Origin: Zygaena filipendulae
Taxonomy: Eukaryota > Arthropoda > Insecta > Lepidoptera > Zygaenidae
Direction: 5' to 3'
Assembly (NCBI GenBank): GCA_907165275.2
Contig: OU015649.1
Location: 7,098,001-7,162,000, forward strand
Length of the DNA: 64,000 bases
Numbering within the stretch: position 1 is the first letter of the stretch; the number at the start of each line of letters is the position of its first letter. Below the pieces are notes generated by a model. It worked only from the letters and a program-made list of their open reading frames with translations, searched no databases and was not told where the DNA came from. The translations under genes were made by a program, and so were the position numbers. Of this stretch, positions 42,063-51,800 are shown in pieces.

Positions 42063-42078
42063 CACAAATTAACTAGAC
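42063..42078. repeat. Micro-insertion family Z core upstream of POFUT1
   Basis: CACAAATTAACTAGAC lies 68 bases upstream of the POFUT1 ATG. TACCA occurs on both sides, but a full 8-bp duplication is not evident. Confidence 0.45.
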
Positions 42079-42338
42079 TACCATTTAGGTTATGTAGGTT
42101 TAAGGTAGGTACCAAAGAGTTTTTTTTTTTTTTCGTTTATTTATCCTATATAGGAAAGGCTAAGAGTACAGGGCCCATACTGCCAATTCTGATGTGTATT
42201 ATTTAACCCTTAATCAAATGGAAAACTTTTTATGAGATAAATAAAAACTGAGATTGTTTCTAGGGTAAGTTTTGTGAGTAGAATTCAAATTTCATGAAAA
42301 TAACTTGGAAAAGTGGGGGGAAATGGGGGTTTTACGGT

Positions 42339-42353
42339 GGGAAATAATTTCCC
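42339..42353 (+). repeat. piggyBac subterminal repeat, left 1
   Basis: GGGAAATAATTTCCC is palindromic except for its central base. A second left copy lies at 42389-42403. Confidence 0.8.
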
Positions 42354-42388
42354 ATTGTTCATAACGGCATTGCAAAATATTACCAAGT

Positions 42389-42403
42389 GGGAAATAATTT
42401 CCC
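42389..42403 (+). repeat. piggyBac subterminal repeat, left 2
   Basis: GGGAAATAATTTCCC is in the same orientation as the copy 50 bases to the left. Confidence 0.8.
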
Positions 42404-42618
42404 ATTATTTAGTCAAGGTTATGGTTTTTCAAGAAATTTACTACTGTTTATATACTAGTTATTCACCCTGGTTTACTTTTCATTTTATTTTTATATATTA
42501 AAAATACATGTATAATGGAACTCTAAAATAAAACAATGTTATGGAACAAATAGTTTATAGCAGTATAGTTTAATGAAAAAAATTAAATATATGTGCCATC
42601 AGTATTACAATATTTTCA

Positions 42619-44691
42619 TTATTGAGATGGACAGGTATGAAATATTTTGAAGCAATTCTTGGCACACAAAGCTACTTCACAAGTAGTACATTGAATTTTG
42701 GTCCTCTGTTCTTGTCGCTTTGTGCTACAGAATTTGCATCTTCTGTAACTGCTGATTTCTTCTGGTAAGTGTATGCCCACATTCAATAAACGGATTTCAT
42801 CCGGAACACCGAAGATACCGCCTTTTTTGTTTTTAAAAACTATTCCTTTCAGTGCATCTGTTTTCCGCGTTGTGTAATTGTCTATCAGAGAACGTGCTAA
42901 ACGCAACCTGAACTCACGATGAGCGTGCAACGTTGCAACATGTGTATAGTTGTAGGTTATAAACGCGTTGATAATAGACGCATCAAATAAGAAAAAAAAC
43001 AGTCTCATCCAGAATTTTCTGGATTTCCGGTTTATAGGGTAGGACGACCTGTAATGATCAAATAAGTCTACTCCACCCATACTTAGTGTATATGAAGCTA
43101 TGGCTTGCGGGCAGAGAATTTCTTTTCTGGATCCATCCTTCTGTGTTCGTTTTACGAGTATTGCATCTCGAGGCTGATGTGCTGTGGAGAGTACTGCTAC
43201 CTCTTTAGTATCACACCACTTGATGGCTGTGATTGGCTCTGCTGTAACAGCTGAAAATTGGTGTTTTTCTAGTCTCAATGCTTTTGGTTGTTTTTTTTTT
43301 ATCATGTCTGGCAGATCTTTTCTGTTAATTCTGACTGTTCCTATTGCAAAAATCTTTTTTTTATATAAGTCTTCTAAAAGGTTGCAGCTCGTAAAAAAGT
43401 TATCGAATGCAAGTAACGTGTTTTGTGGTACATTATTAGAGAGCGTCATTACCACATTATAACCAAGGCCTTCATTTTCGGTACTATCGCCTTTTCCAGT
43501 ATATATTTGGAATTGATATAAATATCCCGTTTTTGCGTCACATCTAGCCCAAATTTTGAAGCCTCTTTTGATAGGCTTTTTCGGCATATACTGCTTCAAA
43601 GAACTACGGCCTTTAAACTTCACCATGCACTCGTCTATCGATTGCACAGCCGAGTTATGAGCTTCTTTCTGATATAAATTATTTAGTTCAGTAAGCAGAG
43701 GTCTAACTTTGTATAATTTATCATAGTCAGAAGAACCTCTTGGTGGTTCAGTAGCATTATCGTTTAAGTGAAGGTTTTCCGTTATTTTTTTAAATCTGAC
43801 TATGGGGAAAACCTGACCGATTTCTTTATTGTAATAAAAAGGATCTGTCGACCAATACAATTCCATATCTGGTAATGGATTTAAGCCCATCATGATCAAA
43901 ACTCCTAAATACGCCTTAATATCTTGTTCAGTGACAGGTATCCAGTTATGGCTATTGTTTTGACATGCATACCTATTTGTTTGTTCCGCTATTATTAGTA
44001 TTATCTTGTCTGGAAAAAACCTTTCGAAAACTTTAATTGGTGAAGTTTTGTGGGTGTCCCTAGTCCTGGGTTCAAACCGCTTTTCAAAGAGAGGTATATC
44101 ATGGACTAAGTCCTCGTTTTTCCATTCTCTTGGTTGAGAGCGGTCCCTAAGTACTAAATTTTGAGCTTGAGACTCTTGTTGATCATGATCATCCTCTAAA
44201 AAGTCGTCTATTGGATTGTTGTCTAGAAAATAGTTGTCTAACATAGCAGTGGTAGCATCTGGCTCAATGAGAGGACTATAAGAATCTTCTTGCGGAATTT
44301 CAAGATATACTGCCCCAGGACTGTCTTGATTTTCAGTATCTTGATCAAAATTGAAATCAACTGATTGAACTATGCCACTTGTGTTAGTTGCGTTGTCAGA
44401 TTGATGATTTAAAACTGACAATAAAGAGTCTGTTGTGTGTACAATTGGTTCAGTTTCTATAGTCTCGACAATATAATCATCTTCTATGCCAAACATTTCT
44501 TCAACTCGATGTTCTATAATGTAATCGTCTGGTTGATTCAAGTAGTTAATTGGAATAGAATCAACACTATTGGCATAGCATGGGTCGTCATCAGAATCAG
44601 ATTCAGATAAATCAGAGATATCAGCTAAGTTTTCCATTACGGTTTCGAGATCTTTTTTGGTAAGTACTTTAGACTTCTTTTTGGCGTTCAT
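42619..44691 (-). CDS. piggyBac transposase, 690 aa, intact
   Basis: This single uninterrupted frame encodes a piggyBac-type DDE transposase, the enzyme that excises and inserts the element at TTAA. Residues 1-200 are acidic and low in order. The catalytic core follows (DDE_Tnp_1_7 type), with the aspartates in SIDECMVKFKGR (D353), LLAFDNFFTS (D430) and GGVDLFDHYRSS (D542 and D545). These correspond by motif to the four catalytic positions known in the cabbage-looper enzyme. The C terminus has the cysteine-rich domain CKFC..CTTC..C..C..HTC (residues 652-688), which binds the element's ends. At 690 residues it is longer than the 594 of the original enzyme, mostly at the N terminus. It starts at MNAKKKSKVL, with no better upstream Met. 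No defect is visible. Confidence 0.95.
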   Translation of the reverse strand: MNAKKKSKVLTKKDLETVMENLADISDLSESDSDDDPCYANSVDSIPINYLNQPDDYIIEHRVEEMFGIEDDYIVETIETEPIVHTTDSLLSVLNHQSDNATNTSGIVQSVDFNFDQDTENQDSPGAVYLEIPQEDSYSPLIEPDATTAMLDNYFLDNNPIDDFLEDDHDQQESQAQNLVLRDRSQPREWKNEDLVHDIPLFEKRFEPRTRDTHKTSPIKVFERFFPDKIILIIAEQTNRYACQNNSHNWIPVTEQDIKAYLGVLIMMGLNPLPDMELYWSTDPFYYNKEIGQVFPIVRFKKITENLHLNDNATEPPRGSSDYDKLYKVRPLLTELNNLYQKEAHNSAVQSIDECMVKFKGRSSLKQYMPKKPIKRGFKIWARCDAKTGYLYQFQIYTGKGDSTENEGLGYNVVMTLSNNVPQNTLLAFDNFFTSCNLLEDLYKKKIFAIGTVRINRKDLPDMIKKKQPKALRLEKHQFSAVTAEPITAIKWCDTKEVAVLSTAHQPRDAILVKRTQKDGSRKEILCPQAIASYTLSMGGVDLFDHYRSSYPINRKSRKFWMRLFFFLFDASIINAFITYNYTHVATLHAHREFRLRLARSLIDNYTTRKTDALKGIVFKNKKGGIFGVPDEIRLLNVGIHLPEEISSYRRCKFCSTKRQEQRTKIQCTTCEVALCAKNCFKIFHTCPSQ

Positions 44692-44960
44692 TTTTGAAAG
44701 TTGCTAAAAATATAAAATAGTTCTCCGTAAATAAATCATAACAAACTTACAGCTTTCTACTACTAACGGTCTCTAAGCAAAACCTCGGACAGACAGACAG
44801 ACAGACGGACTTAACGAAACTATAAGGGTTCCTCGTCAGGACTACGGAACCCTAAAAAGGAAAATTTTTTTTAGCCATTAGGAAAATATTTATTCAATTA
44901 ACGGACACACATACATTTTTATATAGATAGTCAGATTTTTTAAAATCATGATCAAACATT

Positions 44961-44975
44961 GGGAAATTATTTCCC
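44961..44975 (-). repeat. piggyBac subterminal repeat, right 1
   Basis: GGGAAATTATTTCCC is the reverse complement of the left-end repeats, so the repeats point in opposite directions at the two ends. Confidence 0.8.
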
Positions 44976-45319
44976 ACTAATTTAACATGAAATATTTTCA
45001 ACAAATCATAATGTTTTCTAGGTTATGTTCCTGCTAAAAGGTTAGAAAATATGTCTAGTTTATTGTAATATTACGTGTTCTCACTTACCAGATTTTTTTT
45101 AACACAAAATTTCAAAAAAACTCCCAAGAATGCGATATTTTGGAAAACAATCACAACTTTTGAATTCAACTTTTCGTATTACGACCGGATCTAAACTTCT
45201 CAACAAGTGTTGACATTTATCACTTAAAAAATATATCCAAAATTAGTTTTCTCTATGGTTGGCTCATCTAAGTGTTGTCATTTCAAAGAAATAATGGAAA
45301 TTGTTCATCTTGCCTAAGT

Positions 45320-45334
45320 GGGAAATTATTTCCC
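45320..45334 (-). repeat. piggyBac subterminal repeat, right 2
   Basis: GGGAAATTATTTCCC lies three bases inside the right terminal repeat. The nearest left copy lies about 120 bases from its terminal repeat, so the two ends are asymmetric. Confidence 0.8.
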
Positions 45335-45359
45335 AGTATTTGATTAAGGGTTAACTATA

Positions 45360-46690
45360 GATATTATACGATAAGGCCTAAGCCATTTCTTTTTTCATTT
45401 TATCTTCTTTTATTTTCTTCTTTCACTTCTTTTATTCTCTTCTTTCTCTTCTTATGTCATTTTCTTGTTGTAATACTCATTTAATTTTATTCTTTGTTTG
45501 ATTCCTTGTGGTGTGTCTTCGTGTCAATTCAGTGGTATATTTCTTCTTCTGAAGTTATTTACATCGAAATGCATTGGTGAGATGCATTTCGATACTTTAC
45601 CGGAACTTTTGCCAGCAAATCTTCGCAGTTGAACCTTAATAGGACGCTCTGTGGGAAGTTGTATAGAAAAACGAAAACCTCCCGGCGAACGCCCTATTTC
45701 ATCTTATTTCACTGTTTCCGCACACTGTTCATCACTAATGGATCACTATTATGCAAAATCCACCACGGCTCAACTGTACAATAAGCACCCGCGATTTCGA
45801 GCTTCATATTTTTTATGTGTGTGGGACTTTGCTTAATATAACTTCACATAAAATCTCTAATTACGGAAACTCATCGTTTTCGAGAAAAAAAATACTAAAG
45901 TTTTGTTATTTTCATAAAAACTCCGCGATGTGTCAACCATTTGCCATAGACTTTGTAAGAATTGTGTTTCGTTTTACGTTCGGACAAAGTATTACCGATT
46001 TTTAAAGTTTGTTAATAATGTTTTTCAGTTTTAATATCTTTTTTATTTATAAATACCTATAATTGTAATGAAAACATAAGAACCCAAAGAGTATATAACC
46101 ACTATAAGAACCTGTCACATACTAAGTAAATAAATAGTTCATTAAAGTGCTTTATGATTGAAAAAAATTATGACATTTTTAACAACCCCCAATAATGGAA
46201 CGTAATTTTTGGAATGTCTGTTCTTCTTCTTCTACTTCTTTAATGATGGCGCCTATAACATGTATTGTTATAGTGATTATATTATTATCTTTGATTATTA
46301 TAATTTGCTAATGAAAATGAAAATTTGTTAAACTTGAGTTGTTTAGGTTAGGTTTGCACTGTTGACCAAATCGCGCGAGCCGAGCGAGCGTAGCGAGCGT
46401 GCCGCGGTAGCGGCCGGCGATGCGTCAAAGTCAAAATATTATCGTAAATTGAGTAAGGTTTTTTATTATTTTTTTTTTCTCGAAAATTATGCATTTCCGT
46501 AATTTGCGGATTTGAGAAATACACTATAAACACACTATTCTATCAAAAAAAAATTGTAACTATTAAAAATCGAGGGTGCTTATTGTACAGTCCTTCCTCC
46601 ACCACATTCACACAATATTAATCACGATAAACTAATTTGCAAAACAAAGAAATAAAACTGACGTCCACTCTGCTAGAAATCCCGCCAAAA
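45360..46690. other. No gene recognised
   Basis: This is AT-rich DNA with a decayed piece of repeat D near 45540-45600, a repeat E fragment near 46220-46270 and a GC-rich patch of CGAGCGAGCG words at 46370-46425. Confidence 0.35.
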
Positions 46691-46698
46691 GTCCTAGG

Positions 46699-46717
46699 CA
46701 GAGAGAAGGTAATCACT
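46699..46717 (-). repeat. Micro-insertion family X core, inverted
   Basis: CAGAGAGAAGGTAATCACT is the reverse complement of the X-family fixed end. No flanking duplication was seen. Confidence 0.5.
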
Positions 46718-46739
46718 TAAGTTTGGTACAAGTACGGTA

Positions 46740-46764
46740 CAGTAGTATCTCTAAGTAGTTTGTG
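46740..46764 (+). mobile_element. Micro-insertion Y1 (25 bp)
   Basis: The insert starts CAGTAGTATCTCTAAG and ends TAGTTTGTG. It is flanked by the perfect 8-bp duplication GTACGGTA (46732-46739 and 46765-46772). A second Y unit follows at once, so a 29-bp tandem duplication is an alternative reading for this copy. Confidence 0.65.
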
Positions 46765-46767
46765 GTA

Positions 46768-46782
46768 CGGTAGTATCTCTAA
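46768..46782 (+). repeat. Y3, left piece, split by a MITE
   Basis: CGGTAGTATCTCTAA here and GTAGTTTGTG at 47608-47617 make one Y unit if the MITE at 46783-47604 and one TAA are removed. Confidence 0.7.
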
Positions 46783-47604
46783 AGCGCTCTCCACATTCGC
46801 GCGTGGTTCGCGCGCAAAGCCGCGAACGGCGAAACACCCGCGAACTATAAGGTCCGTATTCCAAAAGGTTACTCAAGTCATGAATCTAGTTTTAAAACTA
46901 ATTTCAAGTAAAGCTTTAATTTTAGAACCTTACTTGAAACGATCAACAATCAGCTGAGTATGTCCTTATTCTAGAACGATGCTTGAGTATTAAACTACAC
47001 TCAAGTAAAGATTTGATCTTTGATTAAGTAAGTCCTGTCGAGACCACTCTTGAGAATAGATCTAACGAGATTGTTTTCAACTTTTGGAAACATGGACATT
47101 TTCCAGGATATGAAAATTTATTTGATTTGAGCAGCGAAAGGCTGTATTTGTCACTTTTTCGATAATCTAATTATACATTTCTAGTGAGAGCAATACGCAA
47201 TAAAAAATATTTAAATAAAATTAAAATTTTGTTTTAATCATAGAAGTAACATTAACAAAGATAATATATTTACTTACTTACGTTATAACCACAATTATAT
47301 TGATCCATCTTGTTTTAGGTAGGTACGTAAAATTGGTTAAAATCACTAAACACTATTACTCCGGCGGTTAAAACTGCGTGGAACGGATTATTACATTATC
47401 TGTGATTGTGTCAACCAATCAGAGGTCAAAATCTCTACTCAACATTAGTTTCAAGTAATAAGAACCAATCAGAGTTCAGAATCTCTACTCAAAACTTGTT
47501 TCAAGTGGTTAGAACCTAAAACGCATTCTATAATAAGATGTACGCTTGAGTTATGATGGTTCGCGAGTGTTGTTATTATGTGTTGTTGTTATGTGGAGCG
47601 CGCT
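46783..47604. mobile_element. 822-bp Harbinger-like MITE inserted in a Y unit
   Basis: The ends AGCGCTCTCCACAT and ATGTGGAGCGCGCT are inverted with one mismatch and flanked by TAA (46780-46782 and 47605-47607). It shares ends with 30339-30423. The interior holds diverged direct repeats of AACCAATCAGAG..ATCTCTACTCAA. Confidence 0.75.
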
Positions 47605-47619
47605 TAAGTAGTTTGTGGT

Positions 47620-48000
47620 TTATTTTATGTTTTAATTTTTTTTATGGCAATTATCATTAATGACATTGTTGCCAGTGTCGCGTTAATTTAATTTGCAAAT
47701 AGAATTAAAAATGAACGAGCGAAAATTTTGGGCGTTCGTTGTAATAAGAATAGTGAAATGGGATGAACTATGTAAAATGGAACAAGACAGAAATTATATA
47801 CTTATACTTAAATAAATAAGAGAATATTAACGAATAATAAGTCATAATTTAATGTCGTTAAAAGTAAGAAAGTCTACTAGGATTACTGTCTCAAAATATG
47901 GCGGAAATTCAAATTAAAATCAGTCTAAATTCAATATTACTAACTTAATTATTATTAATCACAAAGTTAAGGAACTTTTTATCTTTAGCTCGTGACTTGG
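47620..48000. other. No gene recognised
   Basis: This is AT-rich DNA upstream of WDR55 without recognisable structure. Confidence 0.3.
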
Positions 48001-48011
48001 TCAGTGGTCAC

Positions 48012-48046
48012 CTCAGACGAAATAAAAACTCTTTATTTCGTCTGAG
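48012..48046. mobile_element. Micro-hairpin insertion H4 (35 bp)
   Basis: The ends CTCAGACGAAATAAA and TTTATTTCGTCTGAG are perfect 15-bp inverted repeats. The perfect 8-bp duplication GTGGTCAC flanks it (48004-48011 and 48047-48054). Confidence 0.9.
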
Positions 48047-48057
48047 GTGGTCACCAG

Positions 48058-48084
48058 TAAAACGTAGTGATTACCTTCTCTCTG
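48058..48084 (+). mobile_element. Micro-insertion X1 (25-27 bp)
   Basis: GTCACCAGTA is duplicated at 48050-48059 and 48085-48094. The insert between ends TAGTGATTACCTTCTCTCTG. Its left duplication overlaps the right duplication of H4, so the two insertions struck the same ten bases at different times. Confidence 0.85.
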
Positions 48085-48299
48085 GTCACCAGTACAAACC
48101 TAACCTAACTAATAAAGCAAACTCTTTGTCGATTATGATTTCATGATGGGGCCACGACAGTTATATTCTATATTCTAATTTCTTTTACTTACTTCAAAAA
48201 ACAGATCAAACATAAATTGTGACTTATTTGATAATAAATTGACCCAGTATTTAAGTAAGTAATGTAAACGAACACGAAGAAAAGGAGGCGTGGTTTCAT

Positions 48300-48533
48300 C
48301 GACCAATAAGAGCGGTGTCACTAATTCCGGTGCTGTACATTCCAGTGTTGAACATTTTCGGCACGGTCAATTTGTACGGGGCGGAATGCACGACACTGGA
48401 ATTCATGTATAGGACTTCAAATACGTGCTGTAGAATACGGTGTCGTACATTCCAGTGTCGTGCAATCCAGTTCCGGTATCGTACAATATCGTGTTGTGCA
48501 TTCTGTCGGAGGTCGTACAATATCGTGTTCTCA
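48300..48533. repeat. Degenerate ~20-bp repeats, direct and inverted
   Basis: Variants of GGTGTCGTACATTCCAGTGT recur at about 48325, 48440, 48475 and 48510, and inverted near 48380-48400 (GAATGCACGACACTGGAATTC). Two open frames through it (one per strand) reflect the repeat rather than a gene. Confidence 0.5.
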
Positions 48534-48541
48534 GTCTACGG

Positions 48542-48559
48542 AAGTCTAGTTGATTTGTG
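48542..48559 (-). mobile_element. Micro-insertion Z2 (18 bp)
   Basis: AAGTCTAGTTGATTTGTG is flanked by the perfect 8-bp duplication GTCTACGG (48534-48541 and 48560-48567). It has the same TTTGTG end as Z1 and is cut back at the other end. Confidence 0.85.
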
Positions 48560-48566
48560 GTCTACG

Positions 48567-48676
48567 GGCTCCCGTCTTTAGACATAAGCTAATTTACTAG
48601 ATATCTGTGGACATAAGTCTAATTAATTTGTGGTGGCCGGTAGTATCTCTAAGTAGTTTGTGGTGGTGGCTCCCGT
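48567..48676. mobile_element. Three nested micro-insertions (Z, Zb, Y)
   Basis: The outer duplication GGCTCCCGT (48567-48575 and 48668-48676) encloses a Z unit starting CTTTAGACATAAG. That unit is interrupted by Zb2 (48589-48609, CTAATTTACTAGATATCTG..) with duplication GACATAAG (48581-48588 and 48610-48617). Its right flank is interrupted by Y2 (48638-48662) with duplication GTGGTGGC (48630-48637 and 48663-48670). Removing the inserts restores a simple upstream sequence. Confidence 0.8.
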
Positions 48677-48816
48677 GATTTGTGCGCTTAACATCAAAAT
48701 AAAACCAACCGTTTGTTTACCTTTGGTAGGAAGGTAATAACTACTAGGTAGTGATTTTATGTGAATTTTTCAGGTTTTTACATAGTTTAAATAAAAATTT
48801 AATCGAGACTTGAGAA

Positions 48817-51800
48817 ATGACTTTAGAATTCCGCAATTTTGATAAAAATTCTTCCGATGAGAGCAGTAGCGAATTAAGTTATGACTCTGACAACGAAGAT
48901 GCAGAACATAATTTTACAGACAATGAGGGTATGTAATGATATATTTAGGTGCCTTTTAGTTTTTATTTTCACCCGCTAATTTCGAAGTATGGCGTATAGC
49001 CTATGTTACTCAGAGATAATGTAGCATTCTAATGGTGAAAGAATTTTTGAAATCGGTCCAGTAGTTTTTTAGTTAAATCGTAAAAAACACAAAAAATCAA
49101 ATCTTTCCTCTTTATATTAATAGTATAGATAGTATCTGGGTCGCCGACCTTCGCTCGTTGTGTATAGCGCCATCTGTTGTTAAGTAGAAAAACAAACACT
49201 AATTTTTCATTGCCTGAAAACACGGATAAAATGACGTTTTTTAAAAAAGAAACCAAAGCGCGGGAAACCTCGAATTAGGCGGATGTTTTTTTCGAGATAA
49301 TTTTTTCAATAATATTTTTTGTAAAGTTATAAGTGTTTAGAGGAGTATATTTAGTTGCTCATTGTATTTATATTGTTAATTATTTATTTATAGTATAGTT
49401 TCATCATAGTGGTAAGTCACAAATTTTATATATAAAAATTTTTCATTGTCATGGATGATCCCCCAGATCCTGGGGGATCCATCCCTTTTATTGGAGCAAA
49501 TGTAACAGTAGCACAAATGTCTGAATCTAATGACTCCTCAGTAGACACTGATGGAGGTTGTAAAAGCTCGCGAAAACGCAGCAGACTGCACAGGATTTGT
49601 AAAGGTTGCAACAAAAAAAAAAGAACACACAAAAGTATAATCAAACCTAATAGTTGCAACTGTACAGAGACCTTAATAGAAAATCCAATTACTAATTCTG
49701 CAGCTAACGTATCTGAAAATATCCTTTTAAAATCACCATCTATTCCTGCTTCCCTGCAAGAACAGACAAATGCAAGCATAGGTCGAACCGTTTATGAACC
49801 AACAGACTCATCTCCATACATCTTACATATCCAACGGGATCAGTCATCCCCAAATGATGGTACCACACTCCATCCTGTAACTTTGGGCAGAATTCTGTAT
49901 AGAAACTCATTTAATAACATAATTAATGGTAGTTTAAAAAAAATAGGCCGTAATAAAATCTCAATAAGTTTTTCAAACTATGTTGATGCCAATCTTTTTA
50001 TAAATAATAAAATATTTTTGGATTCCCACAAATTAAAAGCATTTATACCCTCTTTCAACATAACTCGTTTAGGTATTGTGCGCGGAGTGCCCCCAGAGTG
50101 GTCCCCGGAGGAAGTAAAAGATAACATGACAGTTCCGATTGGGTGTGGAGACATTATTAAAGTTAGGCGTCTGAATTATAAAGTTATTATTGATGGTTCT
50201 CCTGTGTGGAAGCCATCTCAGTCGGTTGTCGTCACCTTCGACGGTCAGGTACTTCCCAAACGCATTTTCATGTGCTTTAATGCATTACCAGTCGACTTAT
50301 ACATTTATCCAACAATCCAATGCTTTAATTGTTGTAGGTTTGGACACACTAAAGTTCTCTGCAGATCTAAACCGCGATGTTATAAATGTGGACAAGATCA
50401 TTCTGGTGATTCTTGTACCACAAGTGATGAGGCATCATTTTGCTGTCTGTGCTCTGGCATGCACCATGCCATTAGTAAGTTCTGCCCTGAATACTCCCGC
50501 CAAAAAAACATAAAGACATACATGGCAAACAATTGTGTTTCTTATTCCGAAGCATCTAAATTACATCCTGCTGTCACAAAATCTTTTGCTGATATAGTAG
50601 CAAGCCCTCAGACAAACCAAGCTCAAAAAACAACTGTCCCTACCTCGCATCCTTCAACGAAATCATACAAAAAGACTGTTTTTTTAAAACCTAGATCCCC
50701 ATTCAGTCCAACAAAAGGGTATGATCAATCAGCTCATGCAGCTTTAATTACAAACTATAATAATATGTCTCCTATGTCAGGTAATGGATGTGCCCTTAAT
50801 AGTGAAAATAGTGCACCTTGTAACTTTAGTCCTTTGACTGATATTATTGTTTCATTAGTAAATTTTTTATCTCAATCCAAATTAATACCACCGACCAACG
50901 TTGCTAATATATTGGAAACACTAAATCAAAATAGTCACAGAGGGCCTAGCCAAGATTGTTCAGTGGAACAGTCGAAGTATAATCAATAAAAAAACTGATC
51001 TTTCCTATCTAATTAATAAATACAACCCATTTTTAGTAGCTCTCTCTGAAACATGGTTAAAACCAAATTTTTCCTTTAAAATTCCAGGTTATGTTAGTTT
51101 TCGAGATGACAGATTAGATGGGTATGGCGGTGTTGCCATACTCGTTAAAAATTATTTGCTTTTTTCCCAAGTTATTATCCCTACACATTCCGATAATATT
51201 TCAATAGTTGCTATTAAAGTAAAAAATATTTGTTATGTATCCGTTTATATTCCCCGTCCATCGTCTAGTATATTTGACGAACTTAATGATATTTTTACAA
51301 AACTTCCAAAACCTTTTGTGGTTCTGGGAGACTTTAACTCTCACCACCGATCATGGGGTAGTGGAACTACAAATCATGATGGTGAAAGACTTTTAGATAT
51401 TTTTGACTCCCATAACATATGTATTTTAAATACTGGTGAACCCACACGTCGCACTGATCCACAGGAAAATGTCAGTGCAATCGATCTGTCTGTTTGCACC
51501 CCAAATCTTGCCTCATCACTAACTTGGTCCGTTACTTCATCAACACTTGGCAGCGACCATTTTCCTATTATAATTACATTTCCTTTTCGTACTCCTTCAA
51601 AACAAAATAAAAGTCCACGTTTACGATACAGGTTAGACGAAAAAGGGTGGACACGTTTTAGAAGTATTGTTCATGATAAAGTATCGACACTTCCTATTAT
51701 ATCATCTGGATCTGAAGCTGTATGTAATAATGCGTTAGGTGTAGTTTTAGCTGGAGCTGCAGATGCAACGTTCCCTACAAAAAATCCTACTTCTGGTAAA

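Larger units (their letters stand above)
42207..45350 (-). mobile_element. Complete piggyBac-family transposon
   Basis: The 3,144-bp element has perfect 13-bp terminal inverted repeats (CCCTTAATCAAAT at 42207-42219 and its reverse complement at 45338-45350). It is flanked by TTAA on both sides (42203-42206 and 45351-45354), the hallmark target of piggyBac. It contains one intact 690-residue transposase on the minus strand and a set of inverted 15-bp subterminal repeats. Everything needed for an autonomous element appears present. Confidence 0.95.

Noticed and set aside
48296..48581. Pair of antisense open frames (74 and 88 residues)
   Set aside because: They run through degenerate 20-bp repeats and micro-insertions, with no protein features.
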